DNA of 64,000 bases, from positions 3,028,001 to 3,092,000 of the forward strand of contig NC_057319.1 of the NCBI RefSeq assembly GCF_000687475.1. The letters are read 5' to 3'. A program made the position numbers and the translations under genes. Positions 12,199-22,178 of this stretch are shown here, one piece after another (the first letter of the stretch is position 1; each line of letters starts with the position of its first letter). This DNA comes from Ustilaginoidea virens (lineage: Eukaryota; Ascomycota; Sordariomycetes; Hypocreales; Clavicipitaceae). Below the pieces are notes generated by a model. The model saw nothing but the letters and a program-made list of their open reading frames with translations. It was not told the origin of the DNA and searched no databases.

Positions 12199-13396
12199 GG
12201 TCCACGAAACCCTATGAAACAGGGTCCGGGGTAGAAGGAAAGGGGGAGGGGGGAAAAGGGGGCTCGGCAGCTTAAATGGATAAGACGCAGCTTGCGTCCA
12301 TGGCTACGTGACAAGCGCTCCTTGCAGGGGAGAGCGATGCGGATGAACTGGTTTGGCTTTTCGGCTTTCCATTTCCTACCAAGGAAGGGTGACGAGATGG
12401 CACCCTAGCCACATGATGGGCGTGGAAAAGGGTGTGGACAGGACACTTGGCAAGCACAAGCAAGGCCGGGAGGAATGGGATTTTTTGTTTTTTACCGGCA
12501 GCAGCCTCGCGTGGGATCGCGAGGTTGGAGTGAATGGAGCCGGACCAAGGACGCAAGGACGCGGGAGCAGAGCAGAGCAGATCAGAGCAGAGCGATTCTC
12601 GGGCTGGTGGGCCGCGGCTGGGGATGGACGAGCCGGAGGTAGGGCATGTTTTGTACTGCACGAAGTATACGGTGCCATGAGAAGAGGGCCTGCTACTGCT
12701 GCTGTACGGGGTTGGTCGATATGCGTGCACGCATGGCAGTGATGGCACCATGGGCGTGGGCTGTTGGTGATGATGGAGCTGGTGAAGATGGAGCTGGCGA
12801 TGGTGATGGTGCTGGTGATGGTGCTGGTGCTGGGGTGCTGGGGTAGGCTGAAAATAGGCTTAGTGGCTGGGGCGGCGGCAAAAACCGCTGACTGGCTGGA
12901 TTAATTGCAGGACCGGGGGGAGGGGGGAAGGTTTTCTATGAAGTTTTTATCCTTTTTATCCTTTTTTTTTTTGTTTTTTTTGTTTTTTTGGGGGACCAAA
13001 TGTTGAGTTGAAGCTGGAAAGGGTTCTGTGATAACAAGACGCCCGCCGAGTGGTTCTCGCAACGGGCCGGTTTCAACATTGGCCCCGCCGGCCCGTCCCG
13101 TTCGGGCGTTTGGGCGGGTGGGGGGGGGGGGATTAAGCGAGCGAAAAAAGAAGAATAAAAAAAAGAATAAAAAAAGAAGAAGGAAAAGATAAAGAAGAAG
13201 GAGGGGAATAAAAAAAGAAAAAGGAAGGATAAGAAAGGATAAGCCCCTTTTCTGTACTCGGTATAAAAGAGGAGAGAAGAATGACGAGCAATTGGGTGTC
13301 TGGTTGGTCTTTTGACGTACAGTACTCGGTGCTCGGTAGGACGCCGGAGCACAGAGCGGTGATTTGCAGGGAGCCCAGGCAGCAAGCAGGTCTGCT

Positions 13397-13462
13397 GCAC
13401 GGCGTCCGCACGGCGTCCGCACGGCGTATGCACGGCGTCTGCACGGCGTCTGCACGTCGCTG
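13397..13462. repeat. 11-nt minisatellite (GCACGGCGTCY)x5
   Basis: Five near-identical 11-nt units, GCACGGCGTCC/T or GCACGGCGTAT, plus a degenerate sixth. Confidence 0.9.
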
Positions 13463-13756
13463 CGCGCAGCGGGTTGCTGTGTAGTTTGTTTGTTTGTTTG
13501 TTGTGGGTTGTCGTGTCGTGTCGTGTCGTGGTGGCACAGCAGCCGCTGCTGATTGGGCGGCGTGGGGGCTTGGCGTGGGGTGGCGTGTGGCCCGGCGCAC
13601 GTCGGGACGAGGCTGGCTGCATACCCGACCCGTTAGCTGCCAAATGGACTTGACGGATGGATTGCAGAGCAGGGAGCAGGGAGCAGGGAGTGCGTGGGCG
13701 CGGGGGCGCGGATCTGGATGGAGGATGGAGGATGGGGGTGATGGAGGATGGATGAG

Positions 13757-13799
13757 GATGGGGATGGGGATGGGGATGGGGATGGGGATGGGGATGGGG
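13757..13799. repeat. Hexanucleotide repeat (GGGGAT)n
   Basis: About six tandem GGGGAT units, embedded in a longer GGAT/GAGGAT-rich stretch from about 13715. Confidence 0.9.
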
Positions 13800-13894
13800 G
13801 AGGATAAAGGATGGAAGGAGTACAACTCACAGGAGGAGGATATGAGCACAGGTAGGCTGCAGGTTGCGCGACAGGATGGCGGGTGGACGGGGGG

Positions 13895-14008
13895 GTGCAA
13901 GTGCAAGTACAAGTACAAGTACAAGCAGAGGCACAAGCACAAGCACAAGCACAAGCACACGCACACGCATAAGCGCATGCACAGGCACAGGCACAGGCAC
14001 AGCACAAG
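13895..14008. repeat. Hexanucleotide repeat tract (CAAGTA / CACAAG / CACAGG)
   Basis: A run of related 6-nt units that drifts from AAGTAC through ACAAGC to ACAGGC. It produces an artificial Cys-rich minus-strand ORF. Confidence 0.85.
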
Positions 14009-15003
14009 CATATGCAAATATGCATATACATATTCGGGCTACGGGGTTACAGAGCACAGAGCAACATGATTGCACAGTCCAGAAGGAAGTCCAGGACCAC
14101 AGGACGACGGAGAGAGGACGCGGGATTGCAAGCAGCAGTACGGCGTGGCAGCATCGCAGCATGGATTGCAGAGCAGAGCCGGCCGGGCTGCGCGATTGCC
14201 AAGCTGAGACGAGCTGAGCTATGCTGAGCTGAGCTGTGCTGTGCTGCGCATGAAGCGTGCGGCTCACTTGCCTAATGCCTTTCTTTTCACGTCTTGGTTC
14301 TTTACATGTGCCAGAAGCAGCACGCTCTCAACGGCAAACAAACAGACAGACTGACAGACTAGCAAGCAAGCAAGCCCCTTGCTTGTCCTCTGCCTCTTGC
14401 CGCCAACCAACCGCAACCCCCCCCCCCCCCCCCCCGGTTGCCGTCACCACGCACTGCCCGGCATGCCAAGAGACAAGGTACAATACAAAGAGGCAAAGCC
14501 GCAGTAGACCCGTCATCGCCATCGCGTCGTGGAGGGCGAAGCATCGTTGCAGCGACGGCCTTTGCGGGTTTTCCGCTGGCGGGACGGGCCAGCCAGGCCC
14601 GGGGCTGTGGTCATGGTCGTGGTCGTGGTCGTGTTCGCAGCTGCGCTTTTGTGTCTGTGTGCTGTGCAGTATGTGCTGTGCAGTAGGCTGATGGGGACAA
14701 AAGGAACTCGGGACGTTGGTCGCATGGGCTCATCTCATCGGACCCGGTCGCTCACATGGGGCGGCGGTCGACGCGGAATCCCCCCCCCGCCCGATGCAGC
14801 CGGCCGGGTTGCCATGCATCATGTTATGCTCGAGCGCCGAGCCTGGCACTCGGTGAGTCGTTGGCGTCGTTGCAGCGTCGTTGGAGCCGGCATTATTTTG
14901 GAGCGTTGCTGGGTCGTCGTCCCGCTTGGTCGAGGCCAAAAGGGAGTGCGGAATGGGATGACGACAAGAGAGCAACGCGGACCCACTCCTTGCTTACTTG
15001 GTG

Positions 15004-15051
15004 GAAGCAGACTGAAGAAGACTGAAGAAGACTGAAGCAGACTGAAGAAGA
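15004..15051. repeat. Tandem repeat (GACTGAAGAA)n
   Basis: About five copies of a roughly 10-nt unit GACTGAAGAA / GACTGAAGCA. It leads directly into the GATAAGGCAG array. Confidence 0.85.
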
Positions 15052-15075
15052 CTCGGCCAAGAGACTCGGTAATAA

Positions 15076-15222
15076 AGACTTGATAAAGCAGAGACGACGG
15101 GGAGCCGCACACGATAAGGCAGCGTCGACAAACTAAACTCGATAAGGCAGACACGATAAGGCAGACACACGATAAGGCAGACTCGATAAGGCAGGCTCGA
15201 TAAGCAGACTCGATAAAAAGAC
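15076..15222. repeat. Degenerate GATAAGGCAG minisatellite
   Basis: At least seven copies of a CGATAAGGCAGAC-like unit with variable spacing. Each copy contains a CGATAA word that fits the generic fungal GATA-factor site HGATAR. Confidence 0.85.
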
Positions 15223-16210
15223 TGGACGAACTAGATTCGACAAGGCAGACACTTCTCGCTCTCGACCCTCATCTGTATTGAAAAACCCTGCCCCCCCCCC
15301 CCCCCAACGACGCCCCCCAACAACCCAACCCCCCCCTGCTGTTCTCCCCGGCCCGGCCCACCGTCTCCGACCTCATGGCCCGCCAGGTGTCTCTCACCCA
15401 CACCTACGCCGTGTCGCGGCGCCTGGCCCGGACGTAGAGCCGCCGAGATGGGAGAAAAAAAACTGAAAAAAAAAAGAGGGAAAAGGACGGCCTGCAGGGG
15501 GGGGGCGCGAGGTGACGGAGCGCCAGGGGCAGCTGAGGCGGGTGGCACGAGACCACGAGACCACGGGCGGCGGTCGGTCGCGTCTGGAAGCTGGCCAGGT
15601 GGACGGCAGGCCGTGGGTTGACGTGAATGACTTTTTGACATGTGGCTTTTGTTGCTACGCATTTCGCGACATCGCGACATCTACGTGGCCACGGGAAGGC
15701 TGGGGACCGGCCACCCCCGAGATATCGTGGCATTTTGTCCCGGTCCAATCGTGCGTAGCTGCGGCGGGCAATCATGCGCTGTTCGAGACGACAACAAAGA
15801 ATAAAGAAAAAAAAAAAAAAAAAACTTTCTCGTCTAGTGACGCCACACGGTAGACGGACAAAATGCTTCTTCGCATGTCTGTCATGTCTGGCATTTTGCT
15901 TGACCGCGGATTGAAACCCTTTGGCAACATGCATGCATGCATGCGTGAATGCACCGAGTTCCAAAGCGGCGGCTTGGATCGGGCATCTGCCAAAGAGGCA
16001 GACGGTCTCTTCGAGCCACGAGAGCTTGCTCAACATGGCCCGGCTGGCCCATTATACACCCCATGCTCTACTATGCTCTACCCATATGCAAGCGCGCCTC
16101 TGAAAGTGATGATACAGCTGCCGACGTGCAGCCGTGTAAAACAATTCGCCGGGCCACTGACCAGCGCGAGTTTGAGACGGAACAAACGCCGGGAAAAGTA
16201 AAGATTGCGC

Positions 16211-17443
16211 TCACCCCCTGCGGAACCTGAACGAGGCCCAGTCATCCTCTTCATCCTCGTCGCCGTCGTCGCCGTTGTCGTCGTCGTCGTCGTCGGATCG
16301 TTTGCCGCCCGCAATCGCTGCTTCCGAGACGCCGTTCCGAGGCCCGTTGCACCCGGGCGCTCTTGCAGGGCCCGTTTCCTGGCCTTGACTCTGGCTCCTC
16401 CTCTTCAACATGGTTGCCCTCGATTCCTTGAGCCTGTGGACCCGTTCTTGCAGGCTGCGCATCTCGTCAAACTCGTCCTCCAGCGCTCGCTTCGCCTCTT
16501 CCCTTTCGTCTTCAATGTCCACGTCGGCCTGGGCTTTCCGCTCGCCGCGCGAGGCCTCCTCTGCCTCCTTGGCCTCCTTGGCCGCCACGTCCTCCTTGGT
16601 CATGGCGGGAGCCGAAATGACGGCGCCTTCGTCCAGGGGGGCCGTCGCGGCGGCAATGTCGGCTTCAAAGGCGGCCCACTCGGATTCGTCCACGGCGCCT
16701 GCGGCGGCCGCGCCGGCTGGCGGCGCCGGTTTGCCATCGGCGAGCGGTGGGCGGGCCGCCGCCGCGGGAGCTGCGCCCGAGCTGCTCGGCGTTGGCTGCC
16801 GCGATGCAGGCGTGGCGGACCCTCCGGCTGGAGGAGGCTGCACGGCAAAGTACCCCCCCGGGGCGGATGCCACGCTGTCCCTGTGGGCGGGGGTGGCGGG
16901 CCGCGAGGGTATCTGCAGCTCGACGCCGTGCGAGGGCGTGGCCGAGGACGTCCTGCGAGCGAGCCCCGGCGGTGTCTGGGTGCTCTCCTTGCTGTCGTTG
17001 CTGCCGACGCTCGGGAGCCGGTCCAGCGTGGGGGTTGCGGTGTCGCTCCTGGGCGCGTCCCTGGCGAACGGGCTCTCGGCACCGGGCGCGGCGGCTTCGG
17101 TCCTGCCGCGTTTGGGGCGGGTCGCGTCGCGCGCCTCGGCGTCCTCTTCTTCCTGCTGTCCCGCGACCGAGTCGCGTTTCCGCTTACAGAGACCGCTGGC
17201 TAGGCCGCCCTCGGTGCCCTGACCGGGCGGCGTGGCTGCCTCCAGGGCGCCGGTGGCCCTCCTCTGCTGCAGGCTCTGCCTGTGGCCCTGGGACAGCAGA
17301 TGGGTGTCCCATAGGGACTCGGTCTTGAGATACTGCCGGCACAGGGTGCACAGGAGCTTGCCGGCGTCGGAGTAGGCAGCAAATGGGTGCTCGATGCGTC
17401 GCGCGGCTCGCTGCTGGCGGAGCAGAGATCTGACATCAGCCAT
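16211..17443 (-). CDS. ZNF830/CCDC16-like C2H2 zinc-finger protein
   Basis: Single exon of 410 residues starting MADVRSLLRQQ at 17443. The frame stays open further upstream through a poly-G run, but family pattern and this ATG argue for the shorter start. Residues about 30-58 form a matrin/U1-type C2H2 finger, C-x2-C-x12-H-x5-H (CTLC ... DTH ... GH). The middle is a long Pro/Ser/Ala-rich disordered stretch. Near residue 290 is a WAAFEADIA motif, then an acidic coiled coil (region DVDIEDEREEAKRALEDEF), and the C-terminus has an Asp repeat and DDWASFRFRR. This order matches ZNF830, a nuclear protein linked to pre-mRNA splicing and genome stability in animals. The role in fungi is inferred. The final codons read AGG GGG TGA GCG, so the stop overlaps a GTGAGC donor and a 3' exon is possible. 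Confidence 0.82.
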   Translation of the reverse strand: MADVRSLLRQQRAARRIEHPFAAYSDAGKLLCTLCRQYLKTESLWDTHLLSQGHRQSLQQRRATGALEAATPPGQGTEGGLASGLCKRKRDSVAGQQEEEDAEARDATRPKRGRTEAAAPGAESPFARDAPRSDTATPTLDRLPSVGSNDSKESTQTPPGLARRTSSATPSHGVELQIPSRPATPAHRDSVASAPGGYFAVQPPPAGGSATPASRQPTPSSSGAAPAAAARPPLADGKPAPPAGAAAAGAVDESEWAAFEADIAAATAPLDEGAVISAPAMTKEDVAAKEAKEAEEASRGERKAQADVDIEDEREEAKRALEDEFDEMRSLQERVHRLKESRATMLKRRSQSQGQETGPARAPGCNGPRNGVSEAAIAGGKRSDDDDDDNGDDGDEDEEDDWASFRFRRG

Positions 17444-17475
17444 GGGGGGGGGGGGGGGGGGGGTGCGACGAAGGG

Positions 17476-17506
<31 letters not shown>

Positions 17507-18025
17507 AGCCGACTTCTTGTTGTTTCGGCGAGTTTGCCGCTTGCGTGGAGAGGGGAGTGGGAGTGAGATGGGACAAGCGTTGGCGAGAGCCGAGAGCCGA
17601 GAGTCGAGGTCGTGGGCGAGAGAAGGTCGAGGTTGAGGTTGAAGCTCAATACAGGGGTGCATCATGTGCATCAGATGCGTCAGGTCAGGTGCGTCAGGTG
17701 CGCCAGGTGCGTCGCAGCTGCTGGGCTTGGCTCCGGCTCCGGCTCCGCACGGCAAAGCAAAGACTGCACTGCACTCCACCGGCATTTAGCCGGCGCAAAG
17801 CTTCCCCAGCAACTTGGGCCAGAGGATGAATGAATGAATGAATGAATGAATGAATTCATCCATCACCAGTCAGCCAACCGTCAACAGCCGACCGTCAACT
17901 CCTCCCGATTCCCTCTCCAACCGTCTCGTCGCTCCCTCTCCAACCGTCCCGTCGCTCCCTCTCCAACCGTCCCGTCGCTCCCTCGCCTGCCCGGAGCAGA
18001 GACTCCCCCCAAATCGTGGCCCGCC
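17444..18025. promoter_or_regulatory. Divergent promoter region of ZNF830-like and MED7 genes
   Basis: The 582-bp spacer separates two divergent starts. It holds a poly-G run (about 17444-17462), a GAT trinucleotide run (about 17477-17504), a GAAT tetranucleotide run (about 17827-17855) and a 23-nt tandem repeat in the MED7 leader. No defined transcription-factor site was identified. Confidence 0.5.
17911..17979. repeat. 23-nt tandem repeat x3 in the MED7 leader
   Basis: Three units of 23 nt starting CCCTCTCCAACCGTC, differing by one base, end 46 bp before the MED7 ATG. They are pyrimidine-rich and lie in the likely 5' UTR. Confidence 0.92.
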
Positions 18026-18862
18026 ATGGCAGACCTGGAGCCTCACTCGCTCGCGTCGACGTTTCCCAACCCCCCCCCGTTCTGGAAGAACTTCACCCCC
18101 GACCGGGTCGCGCGGATGGACGACCTGCGCAGCGCCTTTGCCGGCGGCCCCGTCGACGCCGCCGCGACGGCCATTGTCCGCGTCCCCGGCCTGCCAGCGG
18201 AACTGGCCAACCTGCAACCGCCCCCGGAACCAGCAGACGGGAAATGGCGCGTGTTTGGCGACCAGTACACGGTACGTTGCCGTCTTTTTTTTTTTTTCTT
18301 CCCCTTTTCTGATCACTGCTCCCTGTTCCCCTCGTCCTGCTGCTTACCCGGCCCTCCCAAGCTCGACGACAAGCTGCCCACCCTCGAGGAGCAGGGCATC
18401 GCCAACCTGCCCAGCACCGGGCTGTCCACGTCCAAGGACGCCAAGCACTACGACCGGGCCTTTGAGCTCAAGCGGCTCGTCAAGTCGCTCCTCCTCAACT
18501 TCCTCGAGCTGTCGGGCACCCTGGCCCGCAACGCCGCCGACGCGGAAGCCAAGATCAACGACCTGCGCACCCTCTTCATCAACATCCACCACATCCTCAA
18601 CGAGTACCGGCCGCACCAGGCGCGCGAGTCGGCCATTGCCTTGATGCAGAACCACCTGGACCGGACGAGGAGCGAAACCGTCGCCATACGGACGCAGGTC
18701 GACAAGGCCAAGCGCGTGCTCGAAGGGCTGGGCAGCTTGGATCTGGACAGCAAGGCGCTGGACGAGGAGCCGCTGGGCGCCGACGAGCAGGCCGGCCGGC
18801 AAGATGCCAGCCTGAGGCGGGACAAGGAGCTGTGGGCTTTCATCGACGCCGAATTTGCCTGA
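18026..18862 (+). CDS. MED7: Mediator complex subunit 7
   Basis: Two exons, 18026-18271 and 18362-18862, give 248 residues. The 90-nt intron has donor GTACGT and a CAAG acceptor. Its length is a multiple of three and it contains no stop, so the unspliced frame reads through. Splicing places VFGDQYT next to LDDKLPTLEEQGI, the conserved MED7 junction. The N-terminus carries FPNPPPFWKNFT, typical of MED7, where the proline-rich segment contacts MED31. The second half is the helical, coiled-coil part (ELKRLVKSLLLNFLELSG, then INIHHILNEYRPHQARE) that forms the hinge with MED21 in the Mediator middle module. The protein is nuclear and acts in RNA polymerase II transcription. Divergent from the ZNF830-like gene. 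Confidence 0.95.
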   Translation: MADLEPHSLASTFPNPPPFWKNFTPDRVARMDDLRSAFAGGPVDAAATAIVRVPGLPAELANLQPPPEPADGKWRVFGDQYTVRCRLFFFFFPFSDHCSLFPSSCCLPGPPKLDDKLPTLEEQGIANLPSTGLSTSKDAKHYDRAFELKRLVKSLLLNFLELSGTLARNAADAEAKINDLRTLFINIHHILNEYRPHQARESAIALMQNHLDRTRSETVAIRTQVDKAKRVLEGLGSLDLDSKALDEEPLGADEQAGRQDASLRRDKELWAFIDAEFA

Positions 18863-19241
18863 GATGGAGCACCTCGCGCCACCCCACGATACCCGTAGCT
18901 GCCCGCGTCTTGGCGTACGTGTTCGTCTTCTTTGTCACGGGCTTGATGCTCTTTTTCACGGCTGGCTTCTTCATGCTTCACACGCACCGCATCATCATGG
19001 TTGAGACCAGCCTGGCCATCGAGGCCGACTTGCCGTCTGTGACTTTATTGTCCTGGGACCAACCCGCCACGCTGGACCAAACTTTGTCCAGCGACGATGA
19101 AAAGCAACCGCCCAACCATGTCCGCCCGTGCCGTTGCCTCCATCCAGCCGCCCGCCCGCCAGCACCCTCCATGCCTCTCGTCTCCCCACCTCCCTCCGCC
19201 GCATCATGAGCCGCACCAAACAACCCGCGTGGCCGCCTCAC
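18863..19241. other. Short convergent spacer
   Basis: 379 bp between the convergent MED7 and Cys-rich protein genes. Nothing beyond likely 3' UTRs is seen. Confidence 0.5.
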
Positions 19242-19400
19242 TCACAGGATGACGCAGGGGATGCAGCAGCACTCGGCGTCGCCGCACTTGCAACACCCGG
19301 TCTTGACGTCCGGCTTGACTATGCTTCCGGCGGTGGAGGCTGCCGCGCCGGCTGGCCCGTTGCAGTTGGCCGCCGGCATGCTGGGTGCGTCGACGGCCAT
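19242..19400 (-). CDS. Small Cys-rich protein with CaaX-like C-terminus
   Basis: The ATG at 19400 opens a 52-residue frame, MAVDAPSMPAANCNG..., ending in TGCCKCGDAECCCIPCVIL. There are eight Cys in the last 20 residues. The final four residues CVIL fit a CaaX prenylation box (X = Leu suggests geranylgeranylation), and the upstream CCC cluster could be palmitoylated. A longer in-frame ATG at 19571 would add 57 Gln/Pro/Thr-rich residues that look like translated leader, so the shorter start is preferred. The stop overlaps a GTGAGT donor (CT|GTGAGT), so the apparent C-terminus could be an intron boundary. No family is recognised with certainty. A membrane-tethered or metal-binding small protein is an inference. 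Confidence 0.55.
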   Translation of the reverse strand: MAVDAPSMPAANCNGPAGAAASTAGSIVKPDVKTGCCKCGDAECCCIPCVIL

Positions 19401-20808
19401 GGTGAAGGGATGCAGCGCAGGGTGCGTCGTTGGTTGTCGGCCGTCGGTCGTCGGCGGTTGGTCGTCGGTGCCAGTGCTGGATTGCTGTTGGATGGATGGA
19501 ATTGAGATTGATTGATTGTTGCGGGGGTGGAGGAATGTTTGATGTGCTTTGTGGGGAGGAGCAAAAGGCATGGGTTATCCATCATCTATCCGGTGGAGGG
19601 AGCGAGGGACGGAGAAGTAAGTGACCGATCCCATCAGATGCATGACTGCAATGCGGATAAAAGAAGCCCCAGCGCACTTATGCGTGGCGTCCGGTTTTAG
19701 TGCGACAGCTGTGAGCCCGGAAGGAATCTTCCTGAACCATGCGCTGCAAATCATATTCGCTTGCCACTATAAGATGAAAGCTACATGTAACGAATGATAA
19801 ATGTACATGTAGCTTTCTCATGTAGCTGCAACATCCTGCCGGGCTGAAAACGGTCGCCCGCCCTGAGCCCAACCAGTCTAGTCCTTGATTATGTACTAAA
19901 GGTACATGTACCCTGTTACAGGGCGAATTGCCCCCCCCCCCCCCCCCCCCCCCCCCCCATCCCCTCTGTATATACTGCTCTATCTTTACACGGTACATAA
20001 ATAGAGCACACGGCCAAGAATGAAAATAACAGGAGTCTAAGCCCAAGGCCCGTCGTCAGGGAACGTCTACGCCTAAGTCTTGTGTGGCCTGCCTTTGCGC
20101 ACGCACGCGTGACAGAGGCTGGGGCAAAACAGGCAGTAAGCAGCGCTACCATGGCGGCGCTGCTAATCCGTAGTGGTAGTGGTGTCTGGTGCTAGCAGGT
20201 ACAGTGTGACAGGTTAGCGTAGCTGTACAGGTACCTACTCGCACCCGTGGCCTGTGCTCAACTACCAACCAGACGAGTCCGCGCCATTAGTAATGAACAT
20301 TGAAACATTCGGTGCATCTTGTATTGTATTGTATTGTCTCTCTCTGTACGGAGTAGGCCGACTTGGACATCCAGGCATCCGGACATCAGGACATCCGGAC
20401 ATCCCATCCACCTTGCATCAATTGGCCACGTGAAAGCTTGCCTTCTTGTTAGATGCCTACTCCTCATTTACACCTCAAAGCCAAACTGCAACAAAGTTCA
20501 TGTTTCCATGCTTCTCTGACACATTGCTCCAGACACCGGTAATCGACCCCCAGCATCCCCCCCTAACCGAACCCCATGTCCAACACCATCATCACTGTTA
20601 AACAAAAACACCAGAAAAGGCCTTTTGCACAGCTGCCCAAGCACGAGTCCCATGTGACCAAGCCAGGGAAACCTGCCATCCTGCTCATACATTTTTCACC
20701 AGACAAAACCCCCAGTCCCCAGCCCCCAGCCCCCAGGCCTTGCTGCTACACACCCAAACGCGGCAAAGCTCACGCCGGCCTTCCTGCGGCCGCGGCATGG
20801 CCTTGCGC
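19401..20808. other. Intergenic with 28-C run
   Basis: 1.4 kb with no supported gene. It contains a 28-nt poly-C run (19931-19958), an ATGTACATGTAGCTTTC-like imperfect inverted repeat around 19770-19825, one TACGGAGTA copy at 20347, and a short ACATCCGG/ACATCAGG repeat at about 20365-20405. Confidence 0.5.
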
Positions 20809-22119
20809 TCACTTTTCAGCCCCCTCCTGCTCCAGTATCTGTCCCAGGTGCTGCAGGTCGTCACGCGAGCGGGGATCTCTCTCGTAGATGGATCGAATCA
20901 CTTCCCATTCACGTCGCGACATCTGGTGCGCCTGCGGTAGTATGAACTGCACCGTCGGCACGCTAATCAGGTTTCCCAGTATCTCCCGTGCCATGCTTTG
21001 TCCCTGCTGAGCCTGGAACTTTTGCGCATCCGTCATTTGACCGGCTGGCGTCGGTGCTGTGTACGTCGGTGCCGTGTACGCCGGCGCGGAGGCTGCGGCT
21101 GGCGGCTGCGGGGGTCGCTGCATGTGCGGTGGTTGAGGGATGGGGACCGGAGTAGTGGACGGGCCCAGTGCTCCTCCTCCATGCGACGGCTGCGGCGGCG
21201 GCGGCGGCGGAGGCTGTGTAAAGGGCGTCTGAGGTGTAGATGGCGAAAAGGCAGGGCCCGACGCAAAACTGTTTCTCTGGCCCCCCGGCCCCGGGGTTGG
21301 CGAGGCAGTCACGCTCGGCGGCTGGGGTGTCTGGGCTGGCGTGACCTCCTCCTTGCCCGGCTTGAGCTGGTCCGGTTCGTTGCGGTAGACAAACACGGCC
21401 AAAAGCATGGGCTCGGCTCTCGTCTTGGGTATAAAGTTGTCCACCAGGTTCAGCATAAACTCCGGATGCCCGTTGTCGCCGGCAGGCACGGGAACCAGGT
21501 ACGTATCCCTTACATTTCCGGCAACCTTGTTCCCCACCACCCCGTATCGGTTCTTGCCGACAAAGTAGTCAATCAGGGCGTTGAACTCGGTTTGCGAATC
21601 CGGCGAGGCCGGCGTGATGCTGACGACGACAATGTCGGTGAGGTTGCTGTATCGCAGACTGCACAGATACTCTATGGCGCGCTGCTGCGTGATCCGCCCG
21701 GCTACCGTCATCCGCTTCGGGATGAGCTTCGACCAGGGCCCAAAGGCCGCAAAGTTGGCGCCTCCGACGTGCTTGGCCGTGGCGGAAAAGTCGGCAATGG
21801 AGCTCATGGCAAGCGAACCCTTCCATACGACGTCGGGTTCCTGAAACTCTTGCGTGGGTGAATACGGTGGTGATTCCGTCTCGTCTTGCAGCATCCGGTC
21901 AACGTCGGGGTCAATCCCGGGCCCGTTCGTGTTCAGGGCCGGCGCCGACGGCCTTCGTTTATGCGACACAGTCGGAGACCTGACAGTTTCAAAGACCTTG
22001 TTGATGTCAAAGTTGGACGTGGAGGGCGAGTGCTTCAACCCTTCTGGCTGGGACGGCGACCTCGCTTTCAAATCGTGGCCATCTCCCCCGGTCGATTCGC
22101 GTTTGACGACCGGTGGTCC

Positions 22120-22178
<59 letters not shown>

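Larger units (their letters stand above)
8139..16210. other. 8-kb gene-poor, repeat-rich region
   Basis: Apart from the leader of the small gene at 8.1 kb, no coding sequence can be supported. ORFs here are driven by simple repeats, homopolymers (C run near 9058, T run near 10591, C/G runs near 11230, 11827, 14418 and 15293) and minisatellites, and read as Ser/Pro/Cys- or Arg-rich low complexity in every frame. Confidence 0.5.

Noticed and set aside
12262..12305. tRNA-like segment (AAATGGATAAGACG with a GCAGC/GCTTGC stem)
   Set aside because: There is no T-arm GGTTCRA and no acceptor stem in register, so it cannot form a tRNA.
13133..14017. Minus-strand ORF of 294 codons
   Set aside because: It translates hexanucleotide and homopolymer repeats (Cys/Leu, Pro/Ile and Ser/Phe runs) and has no domain or normal codon pattern.
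16205..17222. Plus-strand ORFs of 332 and 270 codons
   Set aside because: Shadows of the ZNF830-like gene in GC-rich sequence. No recognisable domain.
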